Assembly (NCBI GenBank): GCA_029558435.1
Contig: JAKQEZ010000252.1
Location: 1 to 64,000, forward strand
Reading direction: 5' to 3'
DNA: 64,000 bases
Source: Bacteroidota bacterium
GTDB taxonomy: Bacteria > Bacteroidota > Bacteroidia > Flavobacteriales > Crocinitomicaceae
Shown in pieces: positions 43,722 through 53,445 of the stretch. Both the position numbers and the translations under genes were made by a program. The notes under the pieces are model-generated. The model saw only the letters and a list, made by a program, of their open reading frames with translations, did not search any database and was not told the origin of the DNA. Numbering within the stretch: the stretch's first letter is position 1; each line of letters starts with the position of its first letter.

Positions 43722-45188
43722 ATGAAAAATAGAAGTTTACTATTGATTTGCTTATTTGTTTTTATGTCAATTGGCGTGCTAAATGCTCAAGGAAATAAAA
43801 ACAAACGGTTGGCGGCTTACTTGCAAGTGAAGCAATTTTACACGCCAGATGCAGGTGATTATGTGGAACTTCAATTTCAATACGTTGGTCATTCGTTAAA
43901 TTATGTGCCTAAAGGAAAGGATTTAATTGGAGAAATAGCTGTAATCATTAAAATCAACCAAGGTGAGAAAACGGTGGCGCAAGATGCCTATCGATTAAAC
44001 TCGCCCATTATGGTGGATAGTATTGTTGATGATTTTTACGACATCAAACATTTTGCATTAGCACCAGGAAATTACCAATGTCAGTTGGAATTGTTGGATT
44101 TAAACTCTAAAAATCCTTCTGTAAAATCAACTTTTAGTTTTGATGTAGAGGAATATGCAGATGCTTTGTCTATTTCGGATATTATCGTGGCTGAATCGGC
44201 AACCAAAACGCAACAACAAAATGTGTTTTCTAAATCTGGATACGATATTTTGCCGCGAATAGCAACGTTCTATCCAACCGAATTAACCAATCTTCCTATT
44301 TATTTTGAAGTGTATAATTCTACACAAATAGAGGATTCTACGTTTATCATTCGTCAGCAAGTAAAGAATTTAGAAACAGCACAAGTTTTACCCGAATTCA
44401 CCTCGTTTTCAAAACACCAAAAAGCAGCAGTTGTTCCTGTTTTTAAATCATTGAATATCACCAATATTCCAACAGGTCGATATGCGTTGAGTATGACGAT
44501 TTTTGATAAAAAATCCAACGAGTTATCCACTCAAACGTATGAATTTGAACGTGCCAACGATCAAGATACGGTAGTTAATTTTGCAGATTTAATTTTAGAT
44601 CCAGCATTTCAACAATCCATCACCGATGATAGCGTTAAATTTTACTTGGCGAGTTTGATTCCGATTTCAGGGCAAGGACAAGCAAGAACGATTTTAAAAG
44701 AAGTACGTAGAAAAAGCAACGATAAAGAATTGCAACGAAAAATGATTCAAGCAATTTGGAAACAAATAGATCCTGTTAACACGTATGAAGCATGGATGCG
44801 CTATAAACAACAAGTGCTTTTTGTTGAAGAAAACTTTAAAAACAATTTCCAACCTGGATTTGAAACAGATAGAGGACGTGTTTACCTACAATATGGAGCG
44901 CCTAATCGTACCATCCAACGCGAAGTTTCAGCCTCTGAATTGCCATACGAGATTTGGGAATACAACAAAATTGGCAAATACAGTAATAAAAAATTCATTT
45001 TCTACAACCCAGATTTAGTTAACAACAATTACCGTTTGTTGCACTCTGACATGATAGGTGAATTGAAAAATCCGAATTGGCAATACGAGTTGAACCGTAG
45101 AAATTCTAAACACGGAAGTGTGGATGATGGAAATGAATACGTGCCAGATTCTTGGGGAAATAATTCTAAGCAATTGTTTGAAGATTAA
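43722..45188 (+). CDS. GWxTD domain-containing secreted protein
   Basis: I use ATG 43722 (488 residues), the third in-frame Met, because it opens a standard signal peptide (RSLLLICLFVFMSIGVLNAQ). The C-terminal 150 residues are a GWxTD domain: QPGFETDRGRVYLQYGAPNR, with Phe in place of the Trp of GWxTD, then ELPYEIWEYNKIG. The middle is a beta-rich, Ig-like region. The family is common in Bacteroidota and often periplasmic; function is unknown. A TATCTTTA near-match to a -7 box at 43689-43696 supports the downstream start. A glycosyltransferase follows after 13 bp. Confidence 0.85.
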   Translation: MKNRSLLLICLFVFMSIGVLNAQGNKNKRLAAYLQVKQFYTPDAGDYVELQFQYVGHSLNYVPKGKDLIGEIAVIIKINQGEKTVAQDAYRLNSPIMVDSIVDDFYDIKHFALAPGNYQCQLELLDLNSKNPSVKSTFSFDVEEYADALSISDIIVAESATKTQQQNVFSKSGYDILPRIATFYPTELTNLPIYFEVYNSTQIEDSTFIIRQQVKNLETAQVLPEFTSFSKHQKAAVVPVFKSLNITNIPTGRYALSMTIFDKKSNELSTQTYEFERANDQDTVVNFADLILDPAFQQSITDDSVKFYLASLIPISGQGQARTILKEVRRKSNDKELQRKMIQAIWKQIDPVNTYEAWMRYKQQVLFVEENFKNNFQPGFETDRGRVYLQYGAPNRTIQREVSASELPYEIWEYNKIGKYSNKKFIFYNPDLVNNNYRLLHSDMIGELKNPNWQYELNRRNSKHGSVDDGNEYVPDSWGNNSKQLFED

Positions 45189-45201
45189 TTGATTGTCATA
45201 A

Positions 45202-46224
45202 GTGAAAGACGTAAGTATTGTTATTTTAAACTGGAATGGGCGTAACTACTTAAAACAGTTTTTACCCTCAGTGATTAAATATTCTGGCGATGCACGAATA
45301 ATTGTTGCCGACAATGCTTCTACCGATGATTCAGTTGAATTTTTACAACAGCATTTTCCACAAGTTGAAATCATAGTGAATGAAACCAATGGCGGATTTG
45401 CAAAAGGCTACAACGATGCGCTAAAAAAGGTGGATGCTAAGTTTTATGTGCTGCTCAATTCCGATATCGAAGTTACTGAAAATTGGTTGCAACCGTTGTA
45501 TCAACTCCTACAAAACGATAAAATTGCTGGTTGTCAACCCAAAATTAGAAGTTATTCCGAAAAACATAAATTTGAACACGCTGGAGCCGTTGGAGGTTTC
45601 ATTGATGCTAACTATTTTCCTTTTTGTAGAGGTCGAATTTTTGACAGTGTTGAAGAAGATGAAGGACAATACGATGGTGTTTCGGAAGTTTTTTGGGCAA
45701 CAGGAGCTGCATTGATGGTGCGCTCTGATGTTTACCATCAATTGGGCGGTTTGGATGAATCGTTTTTTGCCCACATGGAAGAAATAGATTGGTGTTGGCG
45801 CGCCAAAAAGTTGGGATATGCATTATATGTGCAACCAGAATCGGTGGTGTATCACGTGGGTGGTGGAACGTTGCCTTATGCTTCACCTCGCAAAACGTAT
45901 CTGAATTTTAGAAATAGCTTGTACATGATTGTCAAAAATCACGAGGGGTGGTTATTTCCAAAATTGTTGTACAGAATGATAATTGATGGTGTGGCTGGCG
46001 TTCGTTTTCTTTTTTTAGGCGAAATTAACAACCTGATTAGTGTTGTAAAAGCCCATTTTTCAATGTACGCCAATTTATCAAGCTTATTGCAAAAAAGACG
46101 TGCAATTAAAGCTAGTTCAGTAGCTCCAAATACTACTGGACGTTACAATGGGAATTTGTTGTGGGCTTATTATTTTAAAGGTGTCAAAAAGTTTAGTAAA
46201 CTCAACCAACGTTTGTTTAGTTAA
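45202..46224 (+). CDS. Family 2 glycosyltransferase
   Basis: This 340-residue protein begins with GTG at 45202 and immediately shows the GT2 start VSIVILNWNGRNYLKQFLPS. VADNASTDDS, NGGFAKGYNDAL, LLNSDIEVT (the DxD-like site) and GGLDESFFAHMEEIDWCWRA mark the rhamnosyltransferase-like GT2 subgroup. The C-terminal region has one or two hydrophobic helices (MIIDGVAGVRFLFLG). It probably adds a sugar during surface polysaccharide synthesis. Its stop codon overlaps the convergent tatD gene by 8 bp. Confidence 0.9.
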   Translation: MKDVSIVILNWNGRNYLKQFLPSVIKYSGDARIIVADNASTDDSVEFLQQHFPQVEIIVNETNGGFAKGYNDALKKVDAKFYVLLNSDIEVTENWLQPLYQLLQNDKIAGCQPKIRSYSEKHKFEHAGAVGGFIDANYFPFCRGRIFDSVEEDEGQYDGVSEVFWATGAALMVRSDVYHQLGGLDESFFAHMEEIDWCWRAKKLGYALYVQPESVVYHVGGGTLPYASPRKTYLNFRNSLYMIVKNHEGWLFPKLLYRMIIDGVAGVRFLFLGEINNLISVVKAHFSMYANLSSLLQKRRAIKASSVAPNTTGRYNGNLLWAYYFKGVKKFSKLNQRLFS

Positions 46225-46993
46225 TTCGAAACAATTCTTTTGCGTTGTTGGTAGTTGTTTCTTCAATTGTTTTTAATGAAACTTGATAGATATCGGCTAA
46301 TTTTTCGGCTACGTGCAACACATACGCACTTTCGTTTCTTTTACCACGGAAGGGTACAGGTGCTAAATAAGGCGAATCGGTTTCTAAAATGATGTGCTTT
46401 AAATCAACGGTAGCCAACACTTCTGGCAAAGTAGATTTTTTATAGGTCACAACACCGCCTATTCCTAATTTAAAATTGCCATAACTTAATGCTTTTTGTG
46501 CTTGTGCTTCATCCCCGGTAAAACAATGAAATACACCCGATAAGCGTTCGTCGTTCAATTCATCCAAAACTGTAAAAATTTCATCAAAAGCCTCGCGCGC
46601 ATGGATAACAATAGGAATATTCAATTCTTTCGCCCAGTTGATTTGTGTTGCAAAAGCAATGCGTTGTTGTTCAACAAATGTTTTGTCCCAATACAAATCC
46701 ATTCCAATTTCACCTACTGCCACACAACGTTCTTTGTTAGAAAAAAGTGCTTGTTTTATAGTTGCCAATTGCGTTTCAAAATGTTCATCCACCGAACCAG
46801 GATGCAAGCCCATCATTGCATAGCAGTTTTGCGGAAATTTAGTGCATAAATCAAACAACGGATGGATGGAATTCACATCAATGTTGGGTAGCAACATTTT
46901 TTCTACACCACAATCAATGGCTTTTTTAACTACCAACGAACGGTCGTCGTTAAATTCTTCCGAAAATAAATGAGTGTGCGTGTCAATAAACAT
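46217..46993 (-). CDS. tatD: TatD-family metal-dependent hydrolase (nuclease)
   Basis: This 258-residue protein has the TatD metal motifs FIDTHTHLFSEEF, EIGMDLYWDKT (Glu), PIVIHAREAFDE (His), GVFHCFTGD (His) and LETDSPYLAPVPFRGKRNES (Asp). The family acts as 3'-5' DNA/RNA exonucleases and quality-control deacylases. It starts 1 bp after the stop of the barrel-protein gene, so it is co-transcribed with it. Its end overlaps the convergent glycosyltransferase by 8 bp. Confidence 0.93.
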   Translation of the reverse strand: MFIDTHTHLFSEEFNDDRSLVVKKAIDCGVEKMLLPNIDVNSIHPLFDLCTKFPQNCYAMMGLHPGSVDEHFETQLATIKQALFSNKERCVAVGEIGMDLYWDKTFVEQQRIAFATQINWAKELNIPIVIHAREAFDEIFTVLDELNDERLSGVFHCFTGDEAQAQKALSYGNFKLGIGGVVTYKKSTLPEVLATVDLKHIILETDSPYLAPVPFRGKRNESAYVLHVAEKLADIYQVSLKTIEETTTNNAKELFRIN

Positions 46994-46994
46994 G

Positions 46995-47732
46995 TTAGAA
47001 CAATGAAACCGTTAAACCTAATTGCAACAAATGAAGTTTTGTGCTAGATTCTCCCGAGTAAAATGGGTTGAAATTATACGAAGCATACAGCGCAAAATTG
47101 CGAACACCTAAGCGCACATGTGCCGAATACACCAATCGATTTATGTCTTTTGAATCTTTGTTTTTAAACTTTTCCTCTTTTCCATTTATGGTATGGCGTT
47201 CTTTGTTAAACAGTGATAATTGATAACCAATTTTTCCTCCAATATGCACTTTGAAATGCTGCAAACCTTTGGTTCTGAAACGAAATTCTACAGGAACAGT
47301 TAACTGATGCCCCACCAATTTTATTTTTCCAAAATTGCCAGCTTGTTCATTTTCTCCATAGCTAGTTGTTTTTGTTGCCTGATCGTAATAAACAGGGAGA
47401 TTGTGATGGAGGTTATACAAGCCATAATTTGGTCCAATAGCAAATGAAACAACACCATTTTTAGCCAAAGGAATATCAAACAACCAGCTAACATTCATGC
47501 CCATTGAAGGTCCTTTCATTGCAAAGGTTTTTCGGTCGCCCACCCAATCGTTGTAGGTGATGTCAAACATCAAACGGTCGTATTTTGGTGCTTTTCCATT
47601 TTTCCAGCCGGTTAAAAACCAAAAAATACCTGGTCGATAACGCGATTTGGTTACAACTTCGTTTTTTTCTTGCCCAAAGCTATTGAGTGAAATTGCGCAG
47701 AATAGAAACCCTATGACTAATTGTTTGAACAC
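46995..47732 (-). CDS. Outer-membrane beta-barrel protein (PorT-like family)
   Basis: This 245-residue protein begins with GTG (47730-47732) and a signal peptide ending in NSFGQ. The body alternates hydrophobic and polar residues in strands and ends in LQLGLTVSLF, a terminal aromatic that suits an outer-membrane barrel. It resembles the PorT/OMP_b-brl_2 group, some members of which support T9SS, but the match is not strong enough to name it. A perfect -7 box 22 bp upstream supports the GTG start. tatD follows directly. Confidence 0.75.
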   Translation of the reverse strand: MFKQLVIGFLFCAISLNSFGQEKNEVVTKSRYRPGIFWFLTGWKNGKAPKYDRLMFDITYNDWVGDRKTFAMKGPSMGMNVSWLFDIPLAKNGVVSFAIGPNYGLYNLHHNLPVYYDQATKTTSYGENEQAGNFGKIKLVGHQLTVPVEFRFRTKGLQHFKVHIGGKIGYQLSLFNKERHTINGKEEKFKNKDSKDINRLVYSAHVRLGVRNFALYASYNFNPFYSGESSTKLHLLQLGLTVSLF

Positions 47733-47753
47733 TTATTGAATTGTATAAAGCAA

Positions 47754-47761
47754 CAAATTTA
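47754..47761 (-). promoter_or_regulatory. -7 promoter box of the barrel protein/tatD operon
   Basis: The minus strand reads TAAATTTG, a perfect -7 box; predicted leader about 17 nt to the GTG start. Confidence 0.55.
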
Positions 47762-47769
47762 GTGATTCT

Positions 47770-48789
47770 TTAGATATTACGAATGTTCTTTTCCCAATTC
47801 CATGCATCTTTTATTGCATCTTGGATGGTATATTTTGCTTTCCAGCCCAAGCTATTGAACGATTTATCGGCATTTGCATAGATTTCTACCACGTCGCCAT
47901 CTCTGCGCGGACCAAATTTCCAGTTTAATTTATTGCCTGTCGTAGCTTCAAACGCTTGAATCATTTCCAATACAGATGTTCCGTTGCCAGTGCCCACATT
48001 GATAAATTCTACAGCTTTTGGTTGGTTGGAGGTTAAAAAATCAATTCCTTTTACGTGTGCTTCGGCCAAATCAACTACATGGATGTAATCGCGGATACAC
48101 GTGCCATCAGGTGTAGGATAATCGTTACCAAAAACTGTTAGTTCTTGATGCAATCCTGCAGCTGTTTGGGTAATAAAAGGCAATAAATTATTGGGTTTTC
48201 CAATCGGTAACTCACCAATCAAGCCAGAAGGATGCGCACCAATGGGGTTAAAATAACGCAACGCAAGTAGGTTGATAGTTGCACCACTTTTCTTTACATC
48301 GGTCAAAATTTGCTCACCAATAACTTTGGTTTGTCCATAAGGTGAATTGGCAATTCCAGATGCAGTTTCTTCGTTCACTTCTTTAACACCTTTGGGTTCG
48401 CCATAAACGGTGCAAGAAGAAGAAAATATAAAGTTTTTGACTTTGTTTTCAAGCGACCATTGCAATACATTCACCAAGCCTTCAATATTGTTGTGGTAAT
48501 AGAGTAAAGGTTGCACCACCGATTCTCCCACCGCTTTATAGGCAGCAAAATGAATTACGCTGTCAATTGCAACGTTTTTCAACGATTCGTAAACCTTTTC
48601 TTTATTGCAAATATCAATTGCAAAATAAGGAATAGATTGTTGGGTAATTTTTTCTAAGTTCTGAATAACTGTTGGTTGTGAGTTGCGAAAATCATCCAAA
48701 ATAATGGGTGAATAACCATTTTCGATTAGTTGAACAACTGTATGTGAACCGATGTATCCGGCGCCGCCTGTAACGAGTATTTTTTTCAT
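47770..48789 (-). CDS. galE: UDP-glucose 4-epimerase
   Basis: I use ATG 48787-48789 (339 residues); an upstream extension of 13 codons would pass through the -7 box. KKILVTGGAGYIGSH binds NAD. HFAAYKAVGESV, SSSCTVYGEPKG (Ser, Tyr-rich) and YGQTKVIGEQ (YxxxK), then LRYFNPIGAHPSG and GTCIRDYIHVVDLAEAH are GalE signatures. It interconverts UDP-glucose and UDP-galactose. With rfbB and the GT2 gene nearby it probably feeds surface polysaccharide synthesis. Confidence 0.95.
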   Translation of the reverse strand: MKKILVTGGAGYIGSHTVVQLIENGYSPIILDDFRNSQPTVIQNLEKITQQSIPYFAIDICNKEKVYESLKNVAIDSVIHFAAYKAVGESVVQPLLYYHNNIEGLVNVLQWSLENKVKNFIFSSSCTVYGEPKGVKEVNEETASGIANSPYGQTKVIGEQILTDVKKSGATINLLALRYFNPIGAHPSGLIGELPIGKPNNLLPFITQTAAGLHQELTVFGNDYPTPDGTCIRDYIHVVDLAEAHVKGIDFLTSNQPKAVEFINVGTGNGTSVLEMIQAFEATTGNKLNWKFGPRRDGDVVEIYANADKSFNSLGWKAKYTIQDAIKDAWNWEKNIRNI

Positions 48790-48806
48790 GAATAAATCTT
48801 GAACAG

Positions 48807-48814
48807 CAAATTTA
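48807..48814 (-). promoter_or_regulatory. -7 promoter box of galE
   Basis: The minus strand reads TAAATTTG, a perfect -7 box, 17 bp before the ATG at 48789; predicted leader about 12 nt. Confidence 0.55.
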
Positions 48815-48941
48815 AAAATTAAAGCCAATGAAACGAGATAAAATTTGAGATTCGTGAAAAAGTTGAAATAAAAATGAGCTAAAAATTTGGTTGTTAGGAG
48901 AAAAAAATAGATATTGGTACAGCACTTTAAACTTTAAACTT

Positions 48942-51900
48942 ATGAGAAAATGTACTTTGTTTCTTTATTTCTTCTTATTATTTCCACTAATATCGCTTGC
49001 TCAGAGCTTTAATTCGGATTATCAAGATGGAAAAATTTGGTTTAAATTATCCAATGAAACACGTTTTGAATTGGAATTGAACCAAAACCCAGAAAAACTA
49101 CCATTAACAGCCATTCCTGGATTTCAACAAATTGCGTCAAAATATGGGGCAACAAATTTATCCAAACCCTTTCATATTGCTAAGCAATCCAAAGAACTTC
49201 AACTAACATTTGAGGTGGAGTTTACAGATTTTACGAAAGTGGAGCAATTCATCAAAGAGTTATCTGCATTGAAAAATGTTGAATATGCCGAAAAAGTTCC
49301 GCTATACAGACATTGCTTAACAACTAATGACCCCTATTACAGTTCGCAATGGGGGTTGACAAAAATTAATGCGCAAGGGGCGTGGAATTATTTTTCTACT
49401 GGAAGTACGGTTGTTGTTGCCATTGTTGACGATGCTGTGAAAAGAGATCATCCAGATTTGGCTGCAAATTTATGGGTAAATCCTGGTGAAATTGCAGGAA
49501 ATGGAATAGACGACGATGGTAATGGTTACATTGATGATATTAATGGTTATGATGTTGGGAGTGGTGATAACAACCCGAATCCAACAACAAGTTCATATCA
49601 ACACGGAACGCATGTGGCTGGGATAGTTTCTGCAGCTACTAACAATGGAATAGGGGTTTCATCCATTGGGTTTAGCTGTAAATTGATGTGTGTTAAATCT
49701 ACCAATTCACCATCTGTTGTGTCACACGGATACCAAGGTATTACCTATGCTGCTGCTAATGGAGCAGACGTAATCAATATGAGTTGGGGTGGACCTGGTG
49801 GAGGAACAACAGGGCAAAATGTTATTAACTATGCAATTAGCCAAGGTGCAATTTTGATAGCTGCCTCTGGTAATGATAACGTGCAAACACAATTCTATCC
49901 TGCTGCATACCCAGGAGTAGTTTCTGTAGCAGCAACAAATAGTTCGGATCAAAAAGCAAGTTTTTCTAACTATGGAACATGGATAAAAATTTCAGCTCCT
50001 GGAGATAATATTTTAAGCACAACCATTGATAATTCTTATGGATACATGTCAGGAACTTCTATGGCATCTCCAATGGTGGCAGGTTTGGTTGGTTTGATGA
50101 AATCATTAAATCCTACTATGCCCAACGCTGATTTAATAAACTGTTTATATACTACAGCTCAAAATATAAATGCACAAAATCCATCCTATATCGGAAAATT
50201 AGGAGCAGGTAGAATTGATGCAAATGCTGCAATGGCTTGTGTTTCTGCAAGTTTAAACTTGCCTCCAGTAGCTGATTTTTCTGCCAATTTCACGACAGTT
50301 AATGCAGGTGCTTCAATCGTTTTTACCGACCAATCTACGTATAACCCTTCAAGTTGGTCATGGACTTTTGCAGGCGGTACACCAGCAACATATAATGGAC
50401 AAACTCCACCTTCCATAGTTTACAACACTCCTGGAACTTATACTGTAACGCTAACCGTAACAAATGCCAACGGATCAGATACAGAAACAAAAACAAATTA
50501 CATCACCGTTAATCCACCATCAACTTGTGATCAGCTAAATTATCCAATTCCTTCTGGTTGGACGCTAACATCTTATTCTGCTGGTACTGGAAATGGTTAT
50601 GTAAATGGTAACAATATTTATGCTGACAAAGAAAAGGCGATGTATTTTGATGCTTCAACTTATTCTAATACGCAGTTAAATGCCGTTTACATTTTGTTTG
50701 CAAAGGCTAATTCTTCTAACTTGAATAAAATTGTGCCCGTAAAAATTTACGATGGAACGGCTGGAACACCAGGTACTTTGTTAGGAACAACCAATTTAAC
50801 TTTAGGAACAATTAGGGCAGATGTTTTAGCAGGAGCATACACGGAAGCAAGTTTTGTAAACAATGTAGTAACACTTCCAGCATCTAAAAAATTCTTTGTT
50901 TCGGTTGATTTAACAAACTTATCTTGGTCTGCCGATAGCCTTTCAATAGGAAGTAATTCAAACGGACAAACAACCCCATCCGCAATTTGGGAAAAACAAT
51001 CTAATAATGTTTGGTATCAGTATGGAACCGCAGGGTCTTTTAATTTAAGTGCATCTTTAATTATGCACCCATTTTTAACAAGCACACCCACCAATGCTGT
51101 ATTAACTGCTAGCTCACTTTCTGTTTGTGAAGGTGAATCAATAACTTTTGATGCAGCTGGAAGTACGTATGAAGATACCTTGTTGTGGAGCTTCCCAGGA
51201 GGAACTCCTTCAATTGTACCATCAGCGCCAACAGCAACAATTGCATATAATACACCAGGAACATACAATGCTATTTTGTATGTAGTAGGAGGTGGTTGTT
51301 CGTTGTTTGACTCTACTTTTGTGGCAATTACTGTAAAACCAAATCCAACAATTTCTATTAGCGGAACATCTCCAATTTGTAAAGGAGCATCAACAACTTT
51401 AACTGCTTCGGGGGGGAGTACCTATTTATGGAATAACGGTTTGGGAACAGGAGCAGTTAAAACTGTTACGCCAGATTCTACAACAACCTATATTGTTACA
51501 GGAACAGCCGCAAATGGTTGTGACAATATAGCACAATATCAAGTTATTGTTAATCCTTTGCCTAATGTAGATGCAGGAACAGACTTAACGGTTTGTACGG
51601 GAAATTCGGCAACATTAACAGCCACAGGAGCAAATACCTATTCATGGAACAATGGGTTGGGAACAGGAGCTACAAAAACAGTTTCACCATCTTCAACAAC
51701 ACAATATATTGTTACAGGAACAGATGGGAACGGATGTGTTAACAAAGATACAGTAATTGTTAATGTCAATGCTTCATTAGTTGTTAGCGCTGGCTCCAAC
51801 GTGACCATTTGTGCTGGTCAAAGTACGACATTAACGGCAACTGGTGCTTCTACTTATACGTGGGATAATTCATTGGGTAGTGGTGCCGTTAAAACGGTTT

Positions 51901-53360
51901 CGCCAACAGTAACAACAACCTACAATGTTACAGGAACTTCTGGTGGATGTAGCTCTTCAGCATCAGTTACAGTAACTGTTAATCCTACTCCAACCGTAAA
52001 TGCTGGAGCAGACGTAACCATTTGTAGCGGACAAAGTACAACAATTGCTGCAACAGGTGCTTCATCCTTTACTTGGGATAATGGGTTGGGTGCAGGTGCT
52101 TCACATAGTGTGTCACCAACAAGTCAAACAACTTATACCGTTACTGGTACAACAGCTGGATGTAGTGCAACAGATCAAATTACAGTAAATGTTGACCCTG
52201 TTCCAGTAGTGAGTGCTGGTTCAAACGTAGCAATTTGCGCAGGTCAAAGTACAACGTTAACAGCTATTGGCGCCTCCTCCTATTCTTGGGATAATGGTTT
52301 AGGCACAGGAGCATCACACACTGTAAGTCCTAGCAATACTACAACATACACCGTAACTGGTTCAAATGGTGCGTGTTCTTCAACAAGTCAAGTTACAGTT
52401 ACTGTAAACGCATTACCTACAGTTAATGCTGGTGCAGATGTATCTATTTGTGCTGGAGAAAGTATTACGATTTCTGCAATAGGAGCAACATCTTATTCAT
52501 GGAATAATGGCTTAGGAGCAGGAGCATCACACACTGTAAATCCTAGCAATACTACAACTTATACGGTTACTGGTACAACCAATGGATGTAGTGCAACAGA
52601 CCAAGTAGTGGTTACTGTAAATCAATTACCGCTTGTTAATGCTGGAGTTGATGTAACTATTTGTACAGGTGAAAGCGCAACAATCACAGCATCAGGAGCG
52701 GCTACTTATTCTTGGGATAATGGTTTAGGTGCAGGATCATCGCATACCACTTCGCCTCCTATTACAACTGTTTATACGGTAACTGGTACAGATATATATG
52801 GTTGTGTTAATACCGACCAAATGACTGTTTTTGTGAACGAAATGCCAAGTGCTGCAATTGCTTTTGTGGATAGCACTATTGGTTGTCCAACAGTTGTTAA
52901 TTTTAGTGGAACCAACTCATTGAATACAGCTAGTTATCAATGGACTTTCCCAGGTGGTACGCCAAGTACATCTAACAGTGCTTCTCCATCAATTTCTTTT
53001 GACGAAGCAGGAAGCATTACCATTACGTTGGTAACTTCTAATGGCTGTGGAACTTCTACGCAGCATTTTACTTTTGAAGTGGCTGTAAATTGTGCTGGAT
53101 TGGAGGAGTTAACCAATAACTTTGCAATTACAATTGATGAAGCACAAAAAAATATATTGGTGTTTTCATCTTCAGGTTTTGACAAAGACGCACGTGTTCA
53201 ATTGTTTAATGAATTAGGACAAACTTTAACTGCAAAAGCAATTGAAGCCAATCAAACAGCAGTTACAATTCCAATAGACAACCTTGCAGCAGGTGTTTAT
53301 ATGGTGCACATAAAAAATGCTTCTTTTGAAAAATTATTTAAAGTTGTAAAACAACATTAA
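48942..53360 (+). CDS. Giant secreted S8 subtilisin-like protease with PKD and seven Ig-like repeats, T9SS tail
   Basis: I use ATG 48942 (1472 residues), which opens a signal peptide (FLYFFLLFPLISLAQ). A pro-region follows, then a subtilase at about 125-420 with Asp163 (VAIVDDAVKRDHPDLA), His221 (HGTHVAGI) and Ser373 (SGTSMASPMVAG). PKD domains lie at about 443-525 and 722-800. Seven tandem repeats of about 71 residues occupy about 804-1301. A third PKD domain (about 1303-1380) and a C-terminal sorting tail (LFNELGQ...AAGVYMVHI) end the protein. It is exported by T9SS and should act as a surface protease or adhesin. A strong terminator follows. Confidence 0.94.
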   Translation: MRKCTLFLYFFLLFPLISLAQSFNSDYQDGKIWFKLSNETRFELELNQNPEKLPLTAIPGFQQIASKYGATNLSKPFHIAKQSKELQLTFEVEFTDFTKVEQFIKELSALKNVEYAEKVPLYRHCLTTNDPYYSSQWGLTKINAQGAWNYFSTGSTVVVAIVDDAVKRDHPDLAANLWVNPGEIAGNGIDDDGNGYIDDINGYDVGSGDNNPNPTTSSYQHGTHVAGIVSAATNNGIGVSSIGFSCKLMCVKSTNSPSVVSHGYQGITYAAANGADVINMSWGGPGGGTTGQNVINYAISQGAILIAASGNDNVQTQFYPAAYPGVVSVAATNSSDQKASFSNYGTWIKISAPGDNILSTTIDNSYGYMSGTSMASPMVAGLVGLMKSLNPTMPNADLINCLYTTAQNINAQNPSYIGKLGAGRIDANAAMACVSASLNLPPVADFSANFTTVNAGASIVFTDQSTYNPSSWSWTFAGGTPATYNGQTPPSIVYNTPGTYTVTLTVTNANGSDTETKTNYITVNPPSTCDQLNYPIPSGWTLTSYSAGTGNGYVNGNNIYADKEKAMYFDASTYSNTQLNAVYILFAKANSSNLNKIVPVKIYDGTAGTPGTLLGTTNLTLGTIRADVLAGAYTEASFVNNVVTLPASKKFFVSVDLTNLSWSADSLSIGSNSNGQTTPSAIWEKQSNNVWYQYGTAGSFNLSASLIMHPFLTSTPTNAVLTASSLSVCEGESITFDAAGSTYEDTLLWSFPGGTPSIVPSAPTATIAYNTPGTYNAILYVVGGGCSLFDSTFVAITVKPNPTISISGTSPICKGASTTLTASGGSTYLWNNGLGTGAVKTVTPDSTTTYIVTGTAANGCDNIAQYQVIVNPLPNVDAGTDLTVCTGNSATLTATGANTYSWNNGLGTGATKTVSPSSTTQYIVTGTDGNGCVNKDTVIVNVNASLVVSAGSNVTICAGQSTTLTATGASTYTWDNSLGSGAVKTVSPTVTTTYNVTGTSGGCSSSASVTVTVNPTPTVNAGADVTICSGQSTTIAATGASSFTWDNGLGAGASHSVSPTSQTTYTVTGTTAGCSATDQITVNVDPVPVVSAGSNVAICAGQSTTLTAIGASSYSWDNGLGTGASHTVSPSNTTTYTVTGSNGACSSTSQVTVTVNALPTVNAGADVSICAGESITISAIGATSYSWNNGLGAGASHTVNPSNTTTYTVTGTTNGCSATDQVVVTVNQLPLVNAGVDVTICTGESATITASGAATYSWDNGLGAGSSHTTSPPITTVYTVTGTDIYGCVNTDQMTVFVNEMPSAAIAFVDSTIGCPTVVNFSGTNSLNTASYQWTFPGGTPSTSNSASPSISFDEAGSITITLVTSNGCGTSTQHFTFEVAVNCAGLEELTNNFAITIDEAQKNILVFSSSGFDKDARVQLFNELGQTLTAKAIEANQTAVTIPIDNLAAGVYMVHIKNASFEKLFKVVKQH
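51355..52845 (+). repeat. Seven in-frame tandem repeats of about 213 bp in the S8 protease
   Basis: Each unit encodes about 71 residues of an Ig-like fold. The units begin near VTICAGQSTTLTATGAS, pass through SWDNGLGTGASHTVSP and TTYTVTG, and end in a VTVNPxPxVNAGxD linker. Units differ by substitutions, not indels, except for the first two. Units 3-6 are closest to each other. Repeats this similar can expand or shrink by recombination. Confidence 0.85.
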
Positions 53361-53380
53361 ATCTTCTTTTAAAATTCAAA

Positions 53381-53417
53381 AAATGTCTTCTCAATTTGTT
53401 TTGGGAAGACATTTTTT
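53381..53417 (+). terminator. Intrinsic terminator after the S8 protease
   Basis: AAAATGTCTTC (53381-53391) and GAAGACATTTT (53405-53415) form a perfect 11-bp stem followed by T residues. Confidence 0.85.
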
Positions 53418-53445
53418 ATTAACTTAGATATGAAAATACAGATTT

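Noticed and set aside
51355..52845. Regular repeats that could suggest a CRISPR array
   Set aside because: The units are about 213 bp, lie in frame in a protease gene and encode Ig-like domains.
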